Positions 24,605 through 33,011 of a stretch of 33,011 bases of DNA are shown piece after piece. The first letter of the stretch is position 1. Each line of letters starts with the position of its first letter. The notes below the pieces were generated by a model that was given only the letters and a program-made list of their open reading frames with translations, made no database searches and was not told the origin of the DNA. The stretch lies in contig CACHMT010000011.1 of assembly GCA_902581005.1 (NCBI GenBank), positions 1 through 33,011 on the forward strand. The letters are read 5' to 3'. Origin of the DNA: an uncultured Alphaproteobacteria bacterium. GTDB lineage: Bacteria > Pseudomonadota > Alphaproteobacteria > Rhodobacterales > Rhodobacteraceae. A program made the position numbers and the translations under genes.

Positions 24605-25297
24605 TTAATCAAGAAAAGTTGTGAAATCATCTAAAGGCACGCGTTCGCTCACTAATGTATTTTCAGGTGCTTCTGCAGCATATCCCATAGACATTCCTGA
24701 GATTATTATTTCATCATCAGGAATTCCTAATACTTCGTGAACTACAGGTCCAAACTCACACCATGCTTGTTGAGGACACGTTTCTAACCCTTTACCTCTC
24801 GCAAGTATCATAATATTCTGCATAAACATTCCAACATCTAACCAGGAACCGTATAAAAGTTCCCGGTCCATCCGGAAAAACAGTCCGACTGGCGCACCAA
24901 AAAATTCGAAGTTACGTAAACCAGCAGCCTTCCTTGCAGGATAATCATCTCTTTTAACTCCATAAAGTTCATAGAGAGAGTATCCAACTGCTCTTTTCCT
25001 TGAAATGTAAGGCTCTTTCAACTTTGATGGCATGTATTCATACTCAAGCTTAGCATTTCCTGTCTCTGCTGCCTCTAAAACTGCATTTGTCAATTTTTTC
25101 TTGGTTTCCCCTGTTACACATGTAACCTTCCAAGGCTGGGTGTTCGTACCGGAAGGAGCTCTAGACGCGTTCCTAATTATTTCCCTAACAACATCAATGC
25201 TTACAAACTTGGGAAGAAAATTTCTTTTTGAGGATCTCTCCCTGACGACCTTACTAATCATTTGATCTAAAGTATCTATATCATTAATCTTATCCAT
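24605..25297 (-). CDS. Nitroreductase family FMN oxidoreductase
   Basis: A 230-residue flavoenzyme. FMN-contact segments are RSSKRNF (21-27), the signature SRAPSGTNTQPWKVTCVTG (45-63), LDVGMFMQNIMILARGKGL and the C-terminal ISGMSMGYAAE. Such enzymes form dimers and reduce nitro compounds, quinones or other acceptors with NAD(P)H; the substrate cannot be deduced. The start overlaps by 8 bases the end of the upstream acyl-CoA synthetase gene, so both are translated from one message. Confidence 0.88.
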   Translation of the reverse strand: MDKINDIDTLDQMISKVVRERSSKRNFLPKFVSIDVVREIIRNASRAPSGTNTQPWKVTCVTGETKKKLTNAVLEAAETGNAKLEYEYMPSKLKEPYISRKRAVGYSLYELYGVKRDDYPARKAAGLRNFEFFGAPVGLFFRMDRELLYGSWLDVGMFMQNIMILARGKGLETCPQQAWCEFGPVVHEVLGIPDDEIIISGMSMGYAAEAPENTLVSERVPLDDFTTFLD

Positions 25298-26954
25298 TTT
25301 TCTGCTCCCTTAATATTTCACTTCTACGTTGCTCTCTAAGCACAAAGCGTTGAATTTTCCCACTGGGCGTCTTTGGTAATTCTTCAACGTAAGTTATGTG
25401 CCTTGGATAAGCATGGGCAGCAAAATTTGTTTTCACCCACTTTTGAAGGTCTTTAGTAAGTTGTTCACTTTTGTTTTCTCTAGGCATTAACACAACAAAA
25501 GCCTCAATTACTTCGCCTCTAACTTTGTCTGGTGTCGCAATTACGGCACACTCTGCCACTGATTTATGAGTACTTAGAGCAGATTCAACCTCGAACGGCC
25601 CAATTCTGTAGCCAGCCATAATAATTACATCGTCGTCCCTTGTGGAAAAGTAGAAATAACCATTTTCATCAATTGATCCGGTATCACCAGTTAAATAATA
25701 TCTCCCATCTTTGGAAAACTTTTCAGCACTTTTTTCAGGATTACCGACATAACCTGCAAACCAGGAAAATGGGCTCTCACTCAAAATAAAGGCAACACGA
25801 CCGGGAACCCCCAGCTCTTCTGGCACATCTTCATCATTTTTCAATACAGTAGCCGACCAACCTGGCATCACTTTACCCATTGAGCCATCACGCAAATTTG
25901 TTTTAAGGTCTGGATGATGATGGTTATTTATAACCATACTCGTTTCAGTCTGACCATAATGGTCATGCACAGAAAGGCCAAAGAAAGCTTTTGCCCATTC
26001 ATTAATCTCTGGCGTCAAAGGTTCGCCAGCACTTGAAAGGCACCGAAGTCTATGCCTGGCAGAAATTTCCACCCCATCAGCCCGAAGTGAGCGATATACT
26101 GTGGGTGCTGCTGCAAAATTTGTAATTTTTTGCTTTTCGATAATGTCGATAGTTGCTTGGGCGCTAAAACCACCTTCAAACAAAATAGCTGGGGTACCAG
26201 TAGTTAAAGTGGCGAGAATACCGCAGTATAACCCATAGGCCCAGCCGGGATCAGCAGCATTCCAAAAGATATCTGTTTGTCTTAAATCATAAGCAAACTC
26301 CGCATATGCTTCTATGCACGCGAGAGCTTTAACTGGAAGACTAACGCCTTTTGGTTCACCAGTCGTTCCAGATGTAAAAATGTGAATAATAGCTGCGTCT
26401 GGATCTAAGCCTGCCTCTTCCTCGATAGGAGCATTCGTATCCAATAAATCCTCCCATCTATCTGCCCAATTTGGTGTTTGTTCAAAACTCGCTGTTGTAA
26501 TAACATCGAGTTTGCTTTGGGGTGCAAAATCGTCTGATGGTTTAAGTTTCGATTGTTGTTTTTGGTCACAGAATACAATTTTAGATTTGCTTCCGTTTAC
26601 TCTAAGCGTTATCGCTGGTGGAGAAAAAGCAGTAAATAATGGTACATGTACAGCACCTATTCTCCAGATAGCTAATAGAGTAACTATGTACTCTTTACTT
26701 TTTCCCATTAAAGTAGCAATTCTATCGCCTCTTTTGATACCTCTTTTTTTCAATCCATTCGCTATTAATGTGGACTGAGTTTTTAATTCTCCATATGAGA
26801 GATTATATTCCTCCATATTTTCGTTTATTATTTTATATGCGAGTTTATTTGGTGGATATTGGTCACAGAGCAGATACTGAACACTATTGGGGGAATTTGA
26901 ATATTTATCAATTAACTCGTTAACTCTTTTGGCAATGTTTTTACTGGCATTCAT
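25290..26954 (-). CDS. AMP-forming acyl-CoA synthetase (acetyl-CoA-synthetase-like)
   Basis: A 554-residue ANL enzyme activating a carboxylate to its CoA thioester via an acyl-AMP. The phosphate loop FTSGTTGEPKGVSLP lies at 193-207, the acyl pocket and adenine region include DHYGQTETSM, the hinge aspartate is in STRDDDVIIMAGYRIGPFEV, and catalytic K533 is in TPSGKIQR. The protein resembles the medium/short-chain COG0365 group rather than canonical acetyl-CoA synthetase, which is about 650 residues. The next gene, nitroreductase, starts inside its 3' end. The substrate is unassigned; short-chain fatty acid is the conservative guess. Confidence 0.9.
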   Translation of the reverse strand: MNASKNIAKRVNELIDKYSNSPNSVQYLLCDQYPPNKLAYKIINENMEEYNLSYGELKTQSTLIANGLKKRGIKRGDRIATLMGKSKEYIVTLLAIWRIGAVHVPLFTAFSPPAITLRVNGSKSKIVFCDQKQQSKLKPSDDFAPQSKLDVITTASFEQTPNWADRWEDLLDTNAPIEEEAGLDPDAAIIHIFTSGTTGEPKGVSLPVKALACIEAYAEFAYDLRQTDIFWNAADPGWAYGLYCGILATLTTGTPAILFEGGFSAQATIDIIEKQKITNFAAAPTVYRSLRADGVEISARHRLRCLSSAGEPLTPEINEWAKAFFGLSVHDHYGQTETSMVINNHHHPDLKTNLRDGSMGKVMPGWSATVLKNDEDVPEELGVPGRVAFILSESPFSWFAGYVGNPEKSAEKFSKDGRYYLTGDTGSIDENGYFYFSTRDDDVIIMAGYRIGPFEVESALSTHKSVAECAVIATPDKVRGEVIEAFVVLMPRENKSEQLTKDLQKWVKTNFAAHAYPRHITYVEELPKTPSGKIQRFVLREQRRSEILREQKNG

Positions 26955-27075
26955 TTCTTTAACCTATTCATGATACAGAAAAAATTCTAAGAATATGATA
27001 TATAAAATGATTTTATAATGAAAGAAAAACGCAGACTAACCGTGGCCTGCACGAGCTTATTAAGGAGCTAACCTT

Positions 27076-27108
27076 TTGACGTAAGAGGAAATACGTTCTA
27101 TTAACGTA
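27076..27108 (+). promoter_or_regulatory. Candidate lptF promoter with overlapping operator-like dyad
   Basis: TTGACG (27076-27081) and TATTAA (27099-27104) are spaced by 17 bases. The inverted repeat TACGTT (27092-27097) and AACGTA (27103-27108), 5-base spacer, straddles the -10, a position where a repressor would block transcription. A second -10-like TATAAT at 27142-27147 lies only 13 bases before the ATG, which would give a near-leaderless message. Confidence 0.4.
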
Positions 27109-27160
27109 AACTAGAGAGCAAAAATCGTGCCTAATTTGATGTATAATAAATAATTTCATA

Positions 27161-28255
27161 ATGAAGGTAATAAACAAATATTTATATATCGAGCTACTAA
27201 AGCCGTTTCTGATATTCTCATTCACATTTATCGGTATACTATGGCTGGTTCAAATTCTTCCAAAGCTTGAAACTTTAGTTTTAAATAAACAGCCGTTTGG
27301 TATATTTTTTAATGTGGCGATGCATACAATCCCTCAGGTAGCCTATTTTGTAATACCGGTCGCAGCCTTTTTTTCAACTATCTATGCCATAAATAAACTT
27401 GTTTCAGAAACAGAGATTGTAGCTATTGCAAGCTCAGGCTTTTCATTTCTTTGCTTCACAAAAATAATTTTTATATTTGGATTAACTGTTAGTTTAATCC
27501 TATTTTTAATTACATTTTTTGTATTGCCAAAAAGCGCCTTTAAACTTCAGTCTATCTTTTTTGATATAGAACAAAACTTTGCCACAAAATTTATTGATAG
27601 CGGTAAGTTTTTACATCCAATGTCTGGTGTGACGATTTATGTCAGAGATAAATTGGAAGAGAATCAAATGACTGGGGTATTTGTCTTTGATGATAGGAAT
27701 GATGATTATTCATTATTATATTCCGCGAAAGAGGCTGCCATTAGAGATAATAATAATATTAGAGATTTAATCATGCAGGATGGAGAGCTACAGATCGTTT
27801 CAAAAAATGAAAAGAGTATAGTGTCTGTAAGATTTGAGAGATTTGGAATTAACTTAAATTCTTTTATTCCTGAAACACAGTACTACTTGGCTTCACCATC
27901 CGACGTTTCACCAATTACGGGAATTATGAAATCTAAAGAACTTGCTAAATTAACTGAATATTCTTCCTCTGAATATTTGGCAGAGAGCCACATGAAGTTA
28001 GCGTCGATATTGTCTCCAGTTGCCCTATGTATGCTCGGAGGGTTAGCTCTAATAGTTTTCAACAGTGAAAGATATAGAACTACTATGATTGTTATTTTCC
28101 TGTCACTGGTTGCTTTGGTAATGCAAGTCGCCATTATTTCGCTGAAATCACTTCTCGTTCTCAATCCAGATACGTTTTTACTTATTTATCTTCCGCCTTT
28201 AGTTGTTCTTGTAGCAATATTATTAGTTATTAAGTTAAAAGATACATTTTCTTAG
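27161..28255 (+). CDS. LptF/LptG-family permease (LptF-like)
   Basis: A 364-residue inner-membrane permease subunit of the lipopolysaccharide exporter, which with LptB and LptG (LptB2FG) extracts LPS. Topology fits: N-terminal membrane helices (about 13-120, including LKPFLIFSFTFIGILWLVQI), a periplasmic beta-jellyroll domain of about 130 residues (FIDSGKFLHPMSGVTIYVRD, GVFVFDDRND), then C-terminal helices from about 275. I call it LptF-like because of length and opening KYLYIELLKPFLIF. No lptG lies beside it, unlike most proteobacteria. It has no obvious ribosome site before the ATG. The next gene, trkH, is 106 bases on. Confidence 0.85.
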   Translation: MKVINKYLYIELLKPFLIFSFTFIGILWLVQILPKLETLVLNKQPFGIFFNVAMHTIPQVAYFVIPVAAFFSTIYAINKLVSETEIVAIASSGFSFLCFTKIIFIFGLTVSLILFLITFFVLPKSAFKLQSIFFDIEQNFATKFIDSGKFLHPMSGVTIYVRDKLEENQMTGVFVFDDRNDDYSLLYSAKEAAIRDNNNIRDLIMQDGELQIVSKNEKSIVSVRFERFGINLNSFIPETQYYLASPSDVSPITGIMKSKELAKLTEYSSSEYLAESHMKLASILSPVALCMLGGLALIVFNSERYRTTMIVIFLSLVALVMQVAIISLKSLLVLNPDTFLLIYLPPLVVLVAILLVIKLKDTFS

Positions 28256-28361
28256 GGCTATAACCCGGATTCAAAATAAAAATGGTTAATATCATCTCTA
28301 TAAAAATTTGGCAAACATTTCAATTATTGTAATTTTTTTAAAATTCAAATAAGTTTTATCG

Positions 28362-29810
28362 ATGCTATTAAAAGAAGTTAGGTCAGCTGGACTAATTGTC
28401 GCATATGTAGGATTATTTTTTTCCTTTTTAATGTTAATTCCGTGGATAACGTCAGTACTCACTGGTTGGGAGGGAGGCAAATCTTTTCTTTGGTCAGGTT
28501 TGATGGCTGCGATAGTTTGTGTTTTAGTGGTAATTGCTTGTTTTGGAGATCAACCGAAGATTACAACAAGATTTGGAATATTAGTGGTTAATATGTTGTG
28601 GTTTTTGTTGCCAATTTTATGCGCAATACCATTAGCCAATTCGTCGGCAAACTTAAGTTTCGTAGATGCTCTGTTTGAAGCAACCTCCGGACTTACGACC
28701 ACTGGTTCAACCATAATGACAGACATTTTAAGCTATGATCGGCCAATTCTTTTATGGAGAGCTTTGATGCAATGGGTTGGAGGTCTTGGCATACTTTCAT
28801 TAGGGCTAATCTTACTTCCTTTTTTGAGGATTGGAGGAATGCAGTTGTTTAAAATGGAAAGTTCCGATAGGTCGGACAAGCCCCTACCAAGATTAGTGGA
28901 AATCTCAAGATCAATCATTATTATCTATGTTATTTTATCTTTGGCGTGTGTCGTCGCTTATCTTTTTGTTGGATTGACACCATTCGATGCTCTAACCCAT
29001 GGTATGACTACCGTAGCCACCGGTGGTTTTTCAACGCATGACGAGTCGCTTGGCTATTACGATAGTACGACTGTTCTGTGGGTTGCTATCCTTTTTATGA
29101 TAGTGGGGGGGCTACCTTTTAGTGTCTTTGTTGCTATTTTTTTTACCCGAAATATTCCCAAGTTAGACCCACAAGTATTGACCTTCATATTAATTATTTT
29201 TTTTTCTAGTACACTTTTGCTACTTTACCAAAATGGTGAGGAAACAAGATCAATATATGTAAACACTGAATATATTTTCAATGTAGTTTCTATAATAACA
29301 ACCACAGGATATTCTAGTGGTGACTTCATGAATTATGGCTCCTTAGGCCCTATCTTGTTTTTCTTTTTAATTTTTATTGGAGGTTGTGCGGGTTCCACTG
29401 CCGGGGGAATTAAGGTCTATAGATTTATTGTACTGGGGCAAGTAATTAAGACATCCTTAAGGCAACTAATTTATTCGAAGGGAGTATTCCTATTGAGGTA
29501 TGGTAACAAACTTGTTGATCAAGATATTTATCGCTCAACAGTAACAATGATCTGTTGTTTTTTTGCTTGCCTTATTTTAGTAACGATAAGTCTAGCTTTT
29601 TGTGGGCTAGATTTTATTACGGCTATATCTGGAGCAACTACCGCATTAGCAAATGTTGGTCCTGGAATAGGTGAGATAATTGGCCCATCAGGAAGCTTCA
29701 AGAGCCTTGATGACGTTGAAAAATATATTTTAATTTTGGCAATGATTTTAGGAAGGCTAGAACTTCTAGTAGCAATGGCTTTTTTCCTGCCTATCTTTTG
29801 GAAGCAATAA
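28362..29810 (+). CDS. trkH: TrkH-family potassium uptake protein
   Basis: A 482-residue membrane subunit of a K+ transporter, with eight or more hydrophobic helices and four pore loops. Filter-type loops are visible as ATSGLTTTGSTIM (loop 1), MTTVATGGFSTHD (loop 2), ITTTGYSSGDF (loop 3) and TTALANVGPGIGE (loop 4); each has the glycine expected in the selectivity filter. TrkA, the cytosolic NAD-binding gate subunit, is not in the window. The ATG at 28362 has no strong ribosome site. It converges with acetoacetyl-CoA synthetase, four bases between stops. Confidence 0.92.
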   Translation: MLLKEVRSAGLIVAYVGLFFSFLMLIPWITSVLTGWEGGKSFLWSGLMAAIVCVLVVIACFGDQPKITTRFGILVVNMLWFLLPILCAIPLANSSANLSFVDALFEATSGLTTTGSTIMTDILSYDRPILLWRALMQWVGGLGILSLGLILLPFLRIGGMQLFKMESSDRSDKPLPRLVEISRSIIIIYVILSLACVVAYLFVGLTPFDALTHGMTTVATGGFSTHDESLGYYDSTTVLWVAILFMIVGGLPFSVFVAIFFTRNIPKLDPQVLTFILIIFFSSTLLLLYQNGEETRSIYVNTEYIFNVVSIITTTGYSSGDFMNYGSLGPILFFFLIFIGGCAGSTAGGIKVYRFIVLGQVIKTSLRQLIYSKGVFLLRYGNKLVDQDIYRSTVTMICCFFACLILVTISLAFCGLDFITAISGATTALANVGPGIGEIIGPSGSFKSLDDVEKYILILAMILGRLELLVAMAFFLPIFWKQ

Positions 29811-29814
29811 GTTA

Positions 29815-31761
29815 TTAACCTGTACTTAATTCAGGTATGTTAGCAAAATGGATTAGGGCCTCAGGGTTGGCCAAAGCCTCTTTATTTTTTATTTCTTTTC
29901 CATGTACAATATCTCTAACCGCTAGCTCGGTTATCTTCCCAGAGCGAGTTCGAGGAATGTCTGGAACAGCAACTACTTTTGCTGGCACGTGTCTGGGGGT
30001 GAGATTTGTTCTTATCTGATTGACTACTTTTTCTTTAAGATTTTCAGTTAGCACATGGTCATTTTGTAACTTTAGAAATAAAACTATTCTAACATCATTA
30101 TTCCAATTTTGTGCTATTACGATGCACTCAACAACTTCAGTGAGTTTCTCAACCGTATTATAAATCTCAGCAGTGCCAATCCTCACTCCACCAGGATTTA
30201 GGGTTGCATCTGATCTACCGTAAATTATTATAGTACCGCGTTCAGTTATTTTGGCCCAATCTCCGTGACGCCATATACCTTTAAATTTTTCAAAATATGC
30301 CTCTTTGTATTTTGTATCATTTTGATCATTCCAAAACTTTATGGGCATCGATGGGAATGGAATTTTGCATACAAGTTCACCCTCCATGTCAATTAAACTC
30401 TCTCCATACTCATTAAATATATCCACGTCCATTCCTAATGCTCTGCATTGGATCTCTCCTTTGACTACAGGACTCAAAGGGTTGCTCAAAACAAAACAGC
30501 TGAGAAGATCTGTTCCACCAGAAATCGATGCAATCTGCACATCTGATTTTATATTGTTCAAAATGTAATCATAACTATCAGGGCTAAGTGGAGAGCCAGT
30601 TGAACAAATAGTTCGTAGATTGCTGGATGTTAAGTGATTCTTGGGCACTACATTAGATTTTGAAAGTGCATCGATATACTTTGCTGATGTACCGAATATG
30701 CTCACCTCTGATTTTTCAGCTATTTTCCATAGATGTTCGGGATTTGGATAAAATGGACTACCCTCATAGAGAACTATAGAGCTTTTGCAAAATAGAGAAC
30801 CAACCAACCAGTTCCACATCATCCAACCACAAGTAGTAAAATAAAACATTTTCTCCTTTTCACTTAAATTTATATGAAGCAGGTGTTCTTTTGCGTGTTG
30901 AATTAGAACGCCGCCTATGCTGTGTGTTATGCATTTAGGTTTGCCAGTGGTACCCGATGAAAAAACAATGTATAAAGGGTCATTAAATTCACATAAAACA
31001 TAATTCTCTAGTATGTCTGACTGAAAAACAGTGTTAAAATTTGGCAAGTTGTTAATGCCTACGGTAGAACTAATATACTCAACAACAATGATGTGTTCCA
31101 AAGAGGGAAGGCGTTTAGAAATTGTATTAATTTCCTCTGATCTATCAATCACCTTTCCATTATAAAGGTAGCCGTTTGCTGCAACCATAATTTTGGGCTC
31201 TATTTGTTCAAAGCGATCTATTACCCCTTCAACCCCGAAGTCGCTTGAACAGGAAGAAAAAATAGCTCCTAAGGCAGAAGTGGCCAGCATCGTAATAACT
31301 GTTTGAGAACAGTTAGGCATGTAACAGCAGACACGATCCCCTTTTTTGACTCCCTTGCTTTTCATCCAGCCAGCCATTTTAAGGGCCTTACTTTCAAGTT
31401 CCATTCTAGTTAAAGCGTTGGAGAACCCATCTTCTCTAAATTCTTCTATAGCTATTGCATTATTTGCAGCTCGGAGTAGGTTTTCTGCATAGTTCAGTTT
31501 TGCATCTGGAAAAAACCTAGCGCCAGGCATCAGCCCAATATTTTCAGAAATTTTAGTGCCCTTACTTCCCTTTATTTCAGAAAAATCCCACATTAAAGAC
31601 CAAAAACTTTCAACATTATTAACTGACCAGTTCCAAATATCTTGATACTCTGTTTTTATTGATTTTGAGTATTGTTGATTAGCCAATTCAATAAACCGAG
31701 ATAGGTTGCTTGACTTTTTAATCTCATTACTCGGTTGCCAAATGATTTCAGGATTATCCAT
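29815..31761 (-). CDS. aacS: Acetoacetyl-CoA synthetase
   Basis: A 648-residue ANL enzyme converting acetoacetate, ATP and CoA to acetoacetyl-CoA. The phosphate loop SSGTTGKPKC lies at 268-277 and is followed by ITHSIGGVLIQHAKEHLLHI, a stretch characteristic of acetoacetyl-CoA synthetases. The hinge aspartate sits in IYGRSDATLNPGGVRIGTAE and catalytic K609 in RTRSGKITE, ahead of the C-terminal KNKEALANPEALIHF, a tail typical for the family. Length is as expected. The ATG at 31761 lies right after the stop of a 46-codon ORF, with GAGAGG as ribosome site. Acetoacetyl-CoA from it could enter polyhydroxyalkanoate or the ethylmalonyl-CoA pathway started by the Ccr gene at the left end. Confidence 0.93.
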   Translation of the reverse strand: MDNPEIIWQPSNEIKKSSNLSRFIELANQQYSKSIKTEYQDIWNWSVNNVESFWSLMWDFSEIKGSKGTKISENIGLMPGARFFPDAKLNYAENLLRAANNAIAIEEFREDGFSNALTRMELESKALKMAGWMKSKGVKKGDRVCCYMPNCSQTVITMLATSALGAIFSSCSSDFGVEGVIDRFEQIEPKIMVAANGYLYNGKVIDRSEEINTISKRLPSLEHIIVVEYISSTVGINNLPNFNTVFQSDILENYVLCEFNDPLYIVFSSGTTGKPKCITHSIGGVLIQHAKEHLLHINLSEKEKMFYFTTCGWMMWNWLVGSLFCKSSIVLYEGSPFYPNPEHLWKIAEKSEVSIFGTSAKYIDALSKSNVVPKNHLTSSNLRTICSTGSPLSPDSYDYILNNIKSDVQIASISGGTDLLSCFVLSNPLSPVVKGEIQCRALGMDVDIFNEYGESLIDMEGELVCKIPFPSMPIKFWNDQNDTKYKEAYFEKFKGIWRHGDWAKITERGTIIIYGRSDATLNPGGVRIGTAEIYNTVEKLTEVVECIVIAQNWNNDVRIVLFLKLQNDHVLTENLKEKVVNQIRTNLTPRHVPAKVVAVPDIPRTRSGKITELAVRDIVHGKEIKNKEALANPEALIHFANIPELSTG

Positions 31762-31902
31762 TTAGAGGCCTCTCAATATTATAACTAATTCACTAGGGTC
31801 ATTCATTATATAGTCCGCACTCGCTTGCTTCAGTTTCTCTATGGCATTATAGCGCGACATAACTCCAATCATAAACGCTTTTGAATTTTTTAATTTAAGC
31901 AT
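31762..31902 (-). pseudogene. 46-codon ORF resembling a HAD phosphatase C-terminus
   Basis: The ATG overlaps the stop of the upstream MFS gene by 8 bases, and the TAA is immediately followed by the aacS ATG, so it would be translated in a three-gene run. It encodes 46 residues including AFMIGVMSRYNAIEKLKQAS and ADYIMNDPSELVIILRGL. This resembles the last strand and helix of HAD-superfamily phosphatases (...IGV...ADYVI.DL.EL...L), but no catalytic DxD portion exists upstream. It is either a truncated HAD fragment or a genuine small protein; the former seems more likely. Confidence 0.45.
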
Positions 31903-33011
31903 TTTCAGGAAGCTTCACTCTTAGATTGATAGTTAAAAATAATAAGGAAGCTAACACCGAAAATGCAGCAAAAAATTTGAATTGATGATCAATTAGATAG
32001 CCTAAGTCTATAAAATAACCACTTAAAACAGGTCCTATAGCAGAACTAAAAACCATAATGGTTACTCCAACTGTACGCACTGACCCGAGATATAAAGATC
32101 CGAAGAATTCTGGGAAAAAAGTTCCATACACTACGATGTATGCCCCCGCGCTTAACCCTAATAGGATAAAAATAAGGAGTAATTCCAAGTAACTTGAAGC
32201 GATCGACAAGAGTAACAATCCTGAGATGAGAGGAAAAAGAAAAACAGGTAGAATAATTTTTGTGGAAAGCTTATCAACCAAATAACCGATTAAATACAAA
32301 GAAAAAAGAGTTGCGGCTGAATAGGCCGGAATAAATAGTACATATGTTGAAAGATCCCAACTTTTTATTTCCACTAAATGAACTTGGTGGAAGAAAAGAG
32401 TTGTTGTAATCATGGGAGAAGTCATTAGCCCCGGCACTGCTGCCCAAAAAACCCAACTCCTTAACATTTCGGATCGCTTCCATGATTTTTTCAACATGCC
32501 TATCTGCTGGATTTCTTTCTGTGGCTTGGTGCCCTTGTTTCGCTCTGTTTTAGCAAGAAACCTAACTGAGGCCAATATTAGTATACTCATTATTATCGAC
32601 ACATACCAGCTGACCTGCCAACTAAGAAGGCCTATTAAAGCAACAAATATTGTGGGCATTATAGCTTCTGCAAGAGTGTAACCAGAGTTTGCAACGGCGA
32701 CTGCCTTTCCCTTATTTTTAAAAAACCATTTGCCACAAAAGACCATTGATATGTGCCCAAGCATTCCTTGTCCAAAAAAACGGAGGCCTAGAATGATAAA
32801 AACTAGCCCCCATGTAGAAGTATTATTTGCCATTAAAAATACAAAAACTATCAATCCAAAAATGACCAACGTACTCAGTTTCTTAGCTGAAATTCTATCT
32901 GCATAACCACCCACAAAGAGGATTAGAGTTGCTGAAGATAAAGTCGCGCAAGAGTAGATTAGTCCCCATTGACCATGAGTTAACTCGAAAGCATCCCTAA
33001 TTTCTCCTGAG
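31895..33011 (-). CDS. MFS transporter, 5'-truncated by window edge
   Basis: The frame stays open to the right edge, so the start lies outside; about 371 residues are present, of a family usually near 400-430. The visible part begins with SGEIRDAFELTHGQWGLIYS and continues into VGGYADRISAKKLS, the conserved G-x-x-x-D-R loop between helices 2 and 3 of MFS proteins. About ten hydrophobic helices follow, with a central cytosolic loop rich in K/E (TERNKGTKPQKEIQ) and a second copy of the loop (YLVDKLSTKI). It resembles OxlT-like or metabolite MFS carriers. Substrate unknown. Its stop overlaps the 46-codon ORF by 8 bases, so it leads the run towards aacS. Confidence 0.85.
   Translation of the reverse strand, partial: SGEIRDAFELTHGQWGLIYSCATLSSATLILFVGGYADRISAKKLSTLVIFGLIVFVFLMANNTSTWGLVFIILGLRFFGQGMLGHISMVFCGKWFFKNKGKAVAVANSGYTLAEAIMPTIFVALIGLLSWQVSWYVSIIMSILILASVRFLAKTERNKGTKPQKEIQQIGMLKKSWKRSEMLRSWVFWAAVPGLMTSPMITTTLFFHQVHLVEIKSWDLSTYVLFIPAYSAATLFSLYLIGYLVDKLSTKIILPVFLFPLISGLLLLSIASSYLELLLIFILLGLSAGAYIVVYGTFFPEFFGSLYLGSVRTVGVTIMVFSSAIGPVLSGYFIDLGYLIDHQFKFFAAFSVLASLLFLTINLRVKLPENA

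Noticed and set aside
27013-27225. A 70-residue minus-strand ORF over the lptF start
   Set aside because: Overlaps the real lptF start and promoter region, lacks a ribosome site and resembles no protein.
28321-28339. Terminator after lptF (AATTA/TAATT followed by Ts)
   Set aside because: The stem is five A/T pairs only, too weak to claim.
1-33011. CRISPR array, IS element or toxin-antitoxin pair
   Set aside because: No regularly spaced repeats, no transposase and no recognisable toxin-antitoxin pair was seen on either strand.

Overview
This is an AT-rich window that reads as chromosome of a marine-type alphaproteobacterium. The supporting genes are a crotonyl-CoA carboxylase/reductase (ethylmalonyl-CoA pathway), an acetoacetyl-CoA synthetase, a GPH-type MFS transporter next to a methyltransferase/DUF1365/flavoprotein trio, and AcnB-type aconitase. 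I cannot name a genus from sequence alone. Genes are packed with short gaps or overlaps and several use TTG starts.

Left part (1-9766): a same-strand run starts with the 3' portion of crotonyl-CoA carboxylase/reductase and a class V aminotransferase. It continues with a CPD-photolyase, a FAD amine-oxidase-like protein, a DUF1365 protein, a cyclopropane-synthase-like methyltransferase and an MFS transporter. It meets head-on an overlapping pair on the minus strand: a short-chain dehydrogenase and an exported DUF6134-like protein. Light repair plus membrane-lipid modification in one run resembles the singlet-oxygen / furan-fatty-acid gene sets known from Rhodobacter. The methyltransferase lacks two bicarbonate-ligand residues of true cyclopropane synthases, which fits a methylating rather than cyclopropanating role.

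Middle (9973-13149): an MscS/MscK-like mechanosensitive channel is coupled by an ATGA overlap to an alanyl-tRNA editing protein (AlaX-M), followed by tRNA-Ser(GGA).

Genomic island (about 13150-20526): the last 12 bases of tRNA-Ser are repeated directly at 20515-20526, giving a 7.4-kb element. Inside are a P4-type tyrosine integrase broken by a one-base frameshift, an AhpD-like protein, an inverted-repeat-rich leader, an AlpA-like regulator overlapping a second HTH protein, and an exported peptidoglycan-binding/polysaccharide-lyase-like protein. Further right are an NTF2-like protein, a GST, two small unknowns, a monooxygenase remnant and a membrane class III adenylate cyclase. A 23-base repeat lies just inside both ends and looks like integrase arm sites.

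Right part (20671-33011): acnB (minus, TTG start), a class II aldolase, a nitroreductase and an acyl-CoA synthetase (minus, overlapping), then an LptF-type permease without LptG and a TrkH potassium transporter. These are followed on the minus strand by acetoacetyl-CoA synthetase, a 46-residue HAD-like fragment wedged between genes, and an MFS transporter cut by the right edge. Carbon genes at both ends (Ccr, AacS, acyl-CoA synthetase, AcnB) point to acetyl-CoA and acetoacetyl-CoA assimilation.
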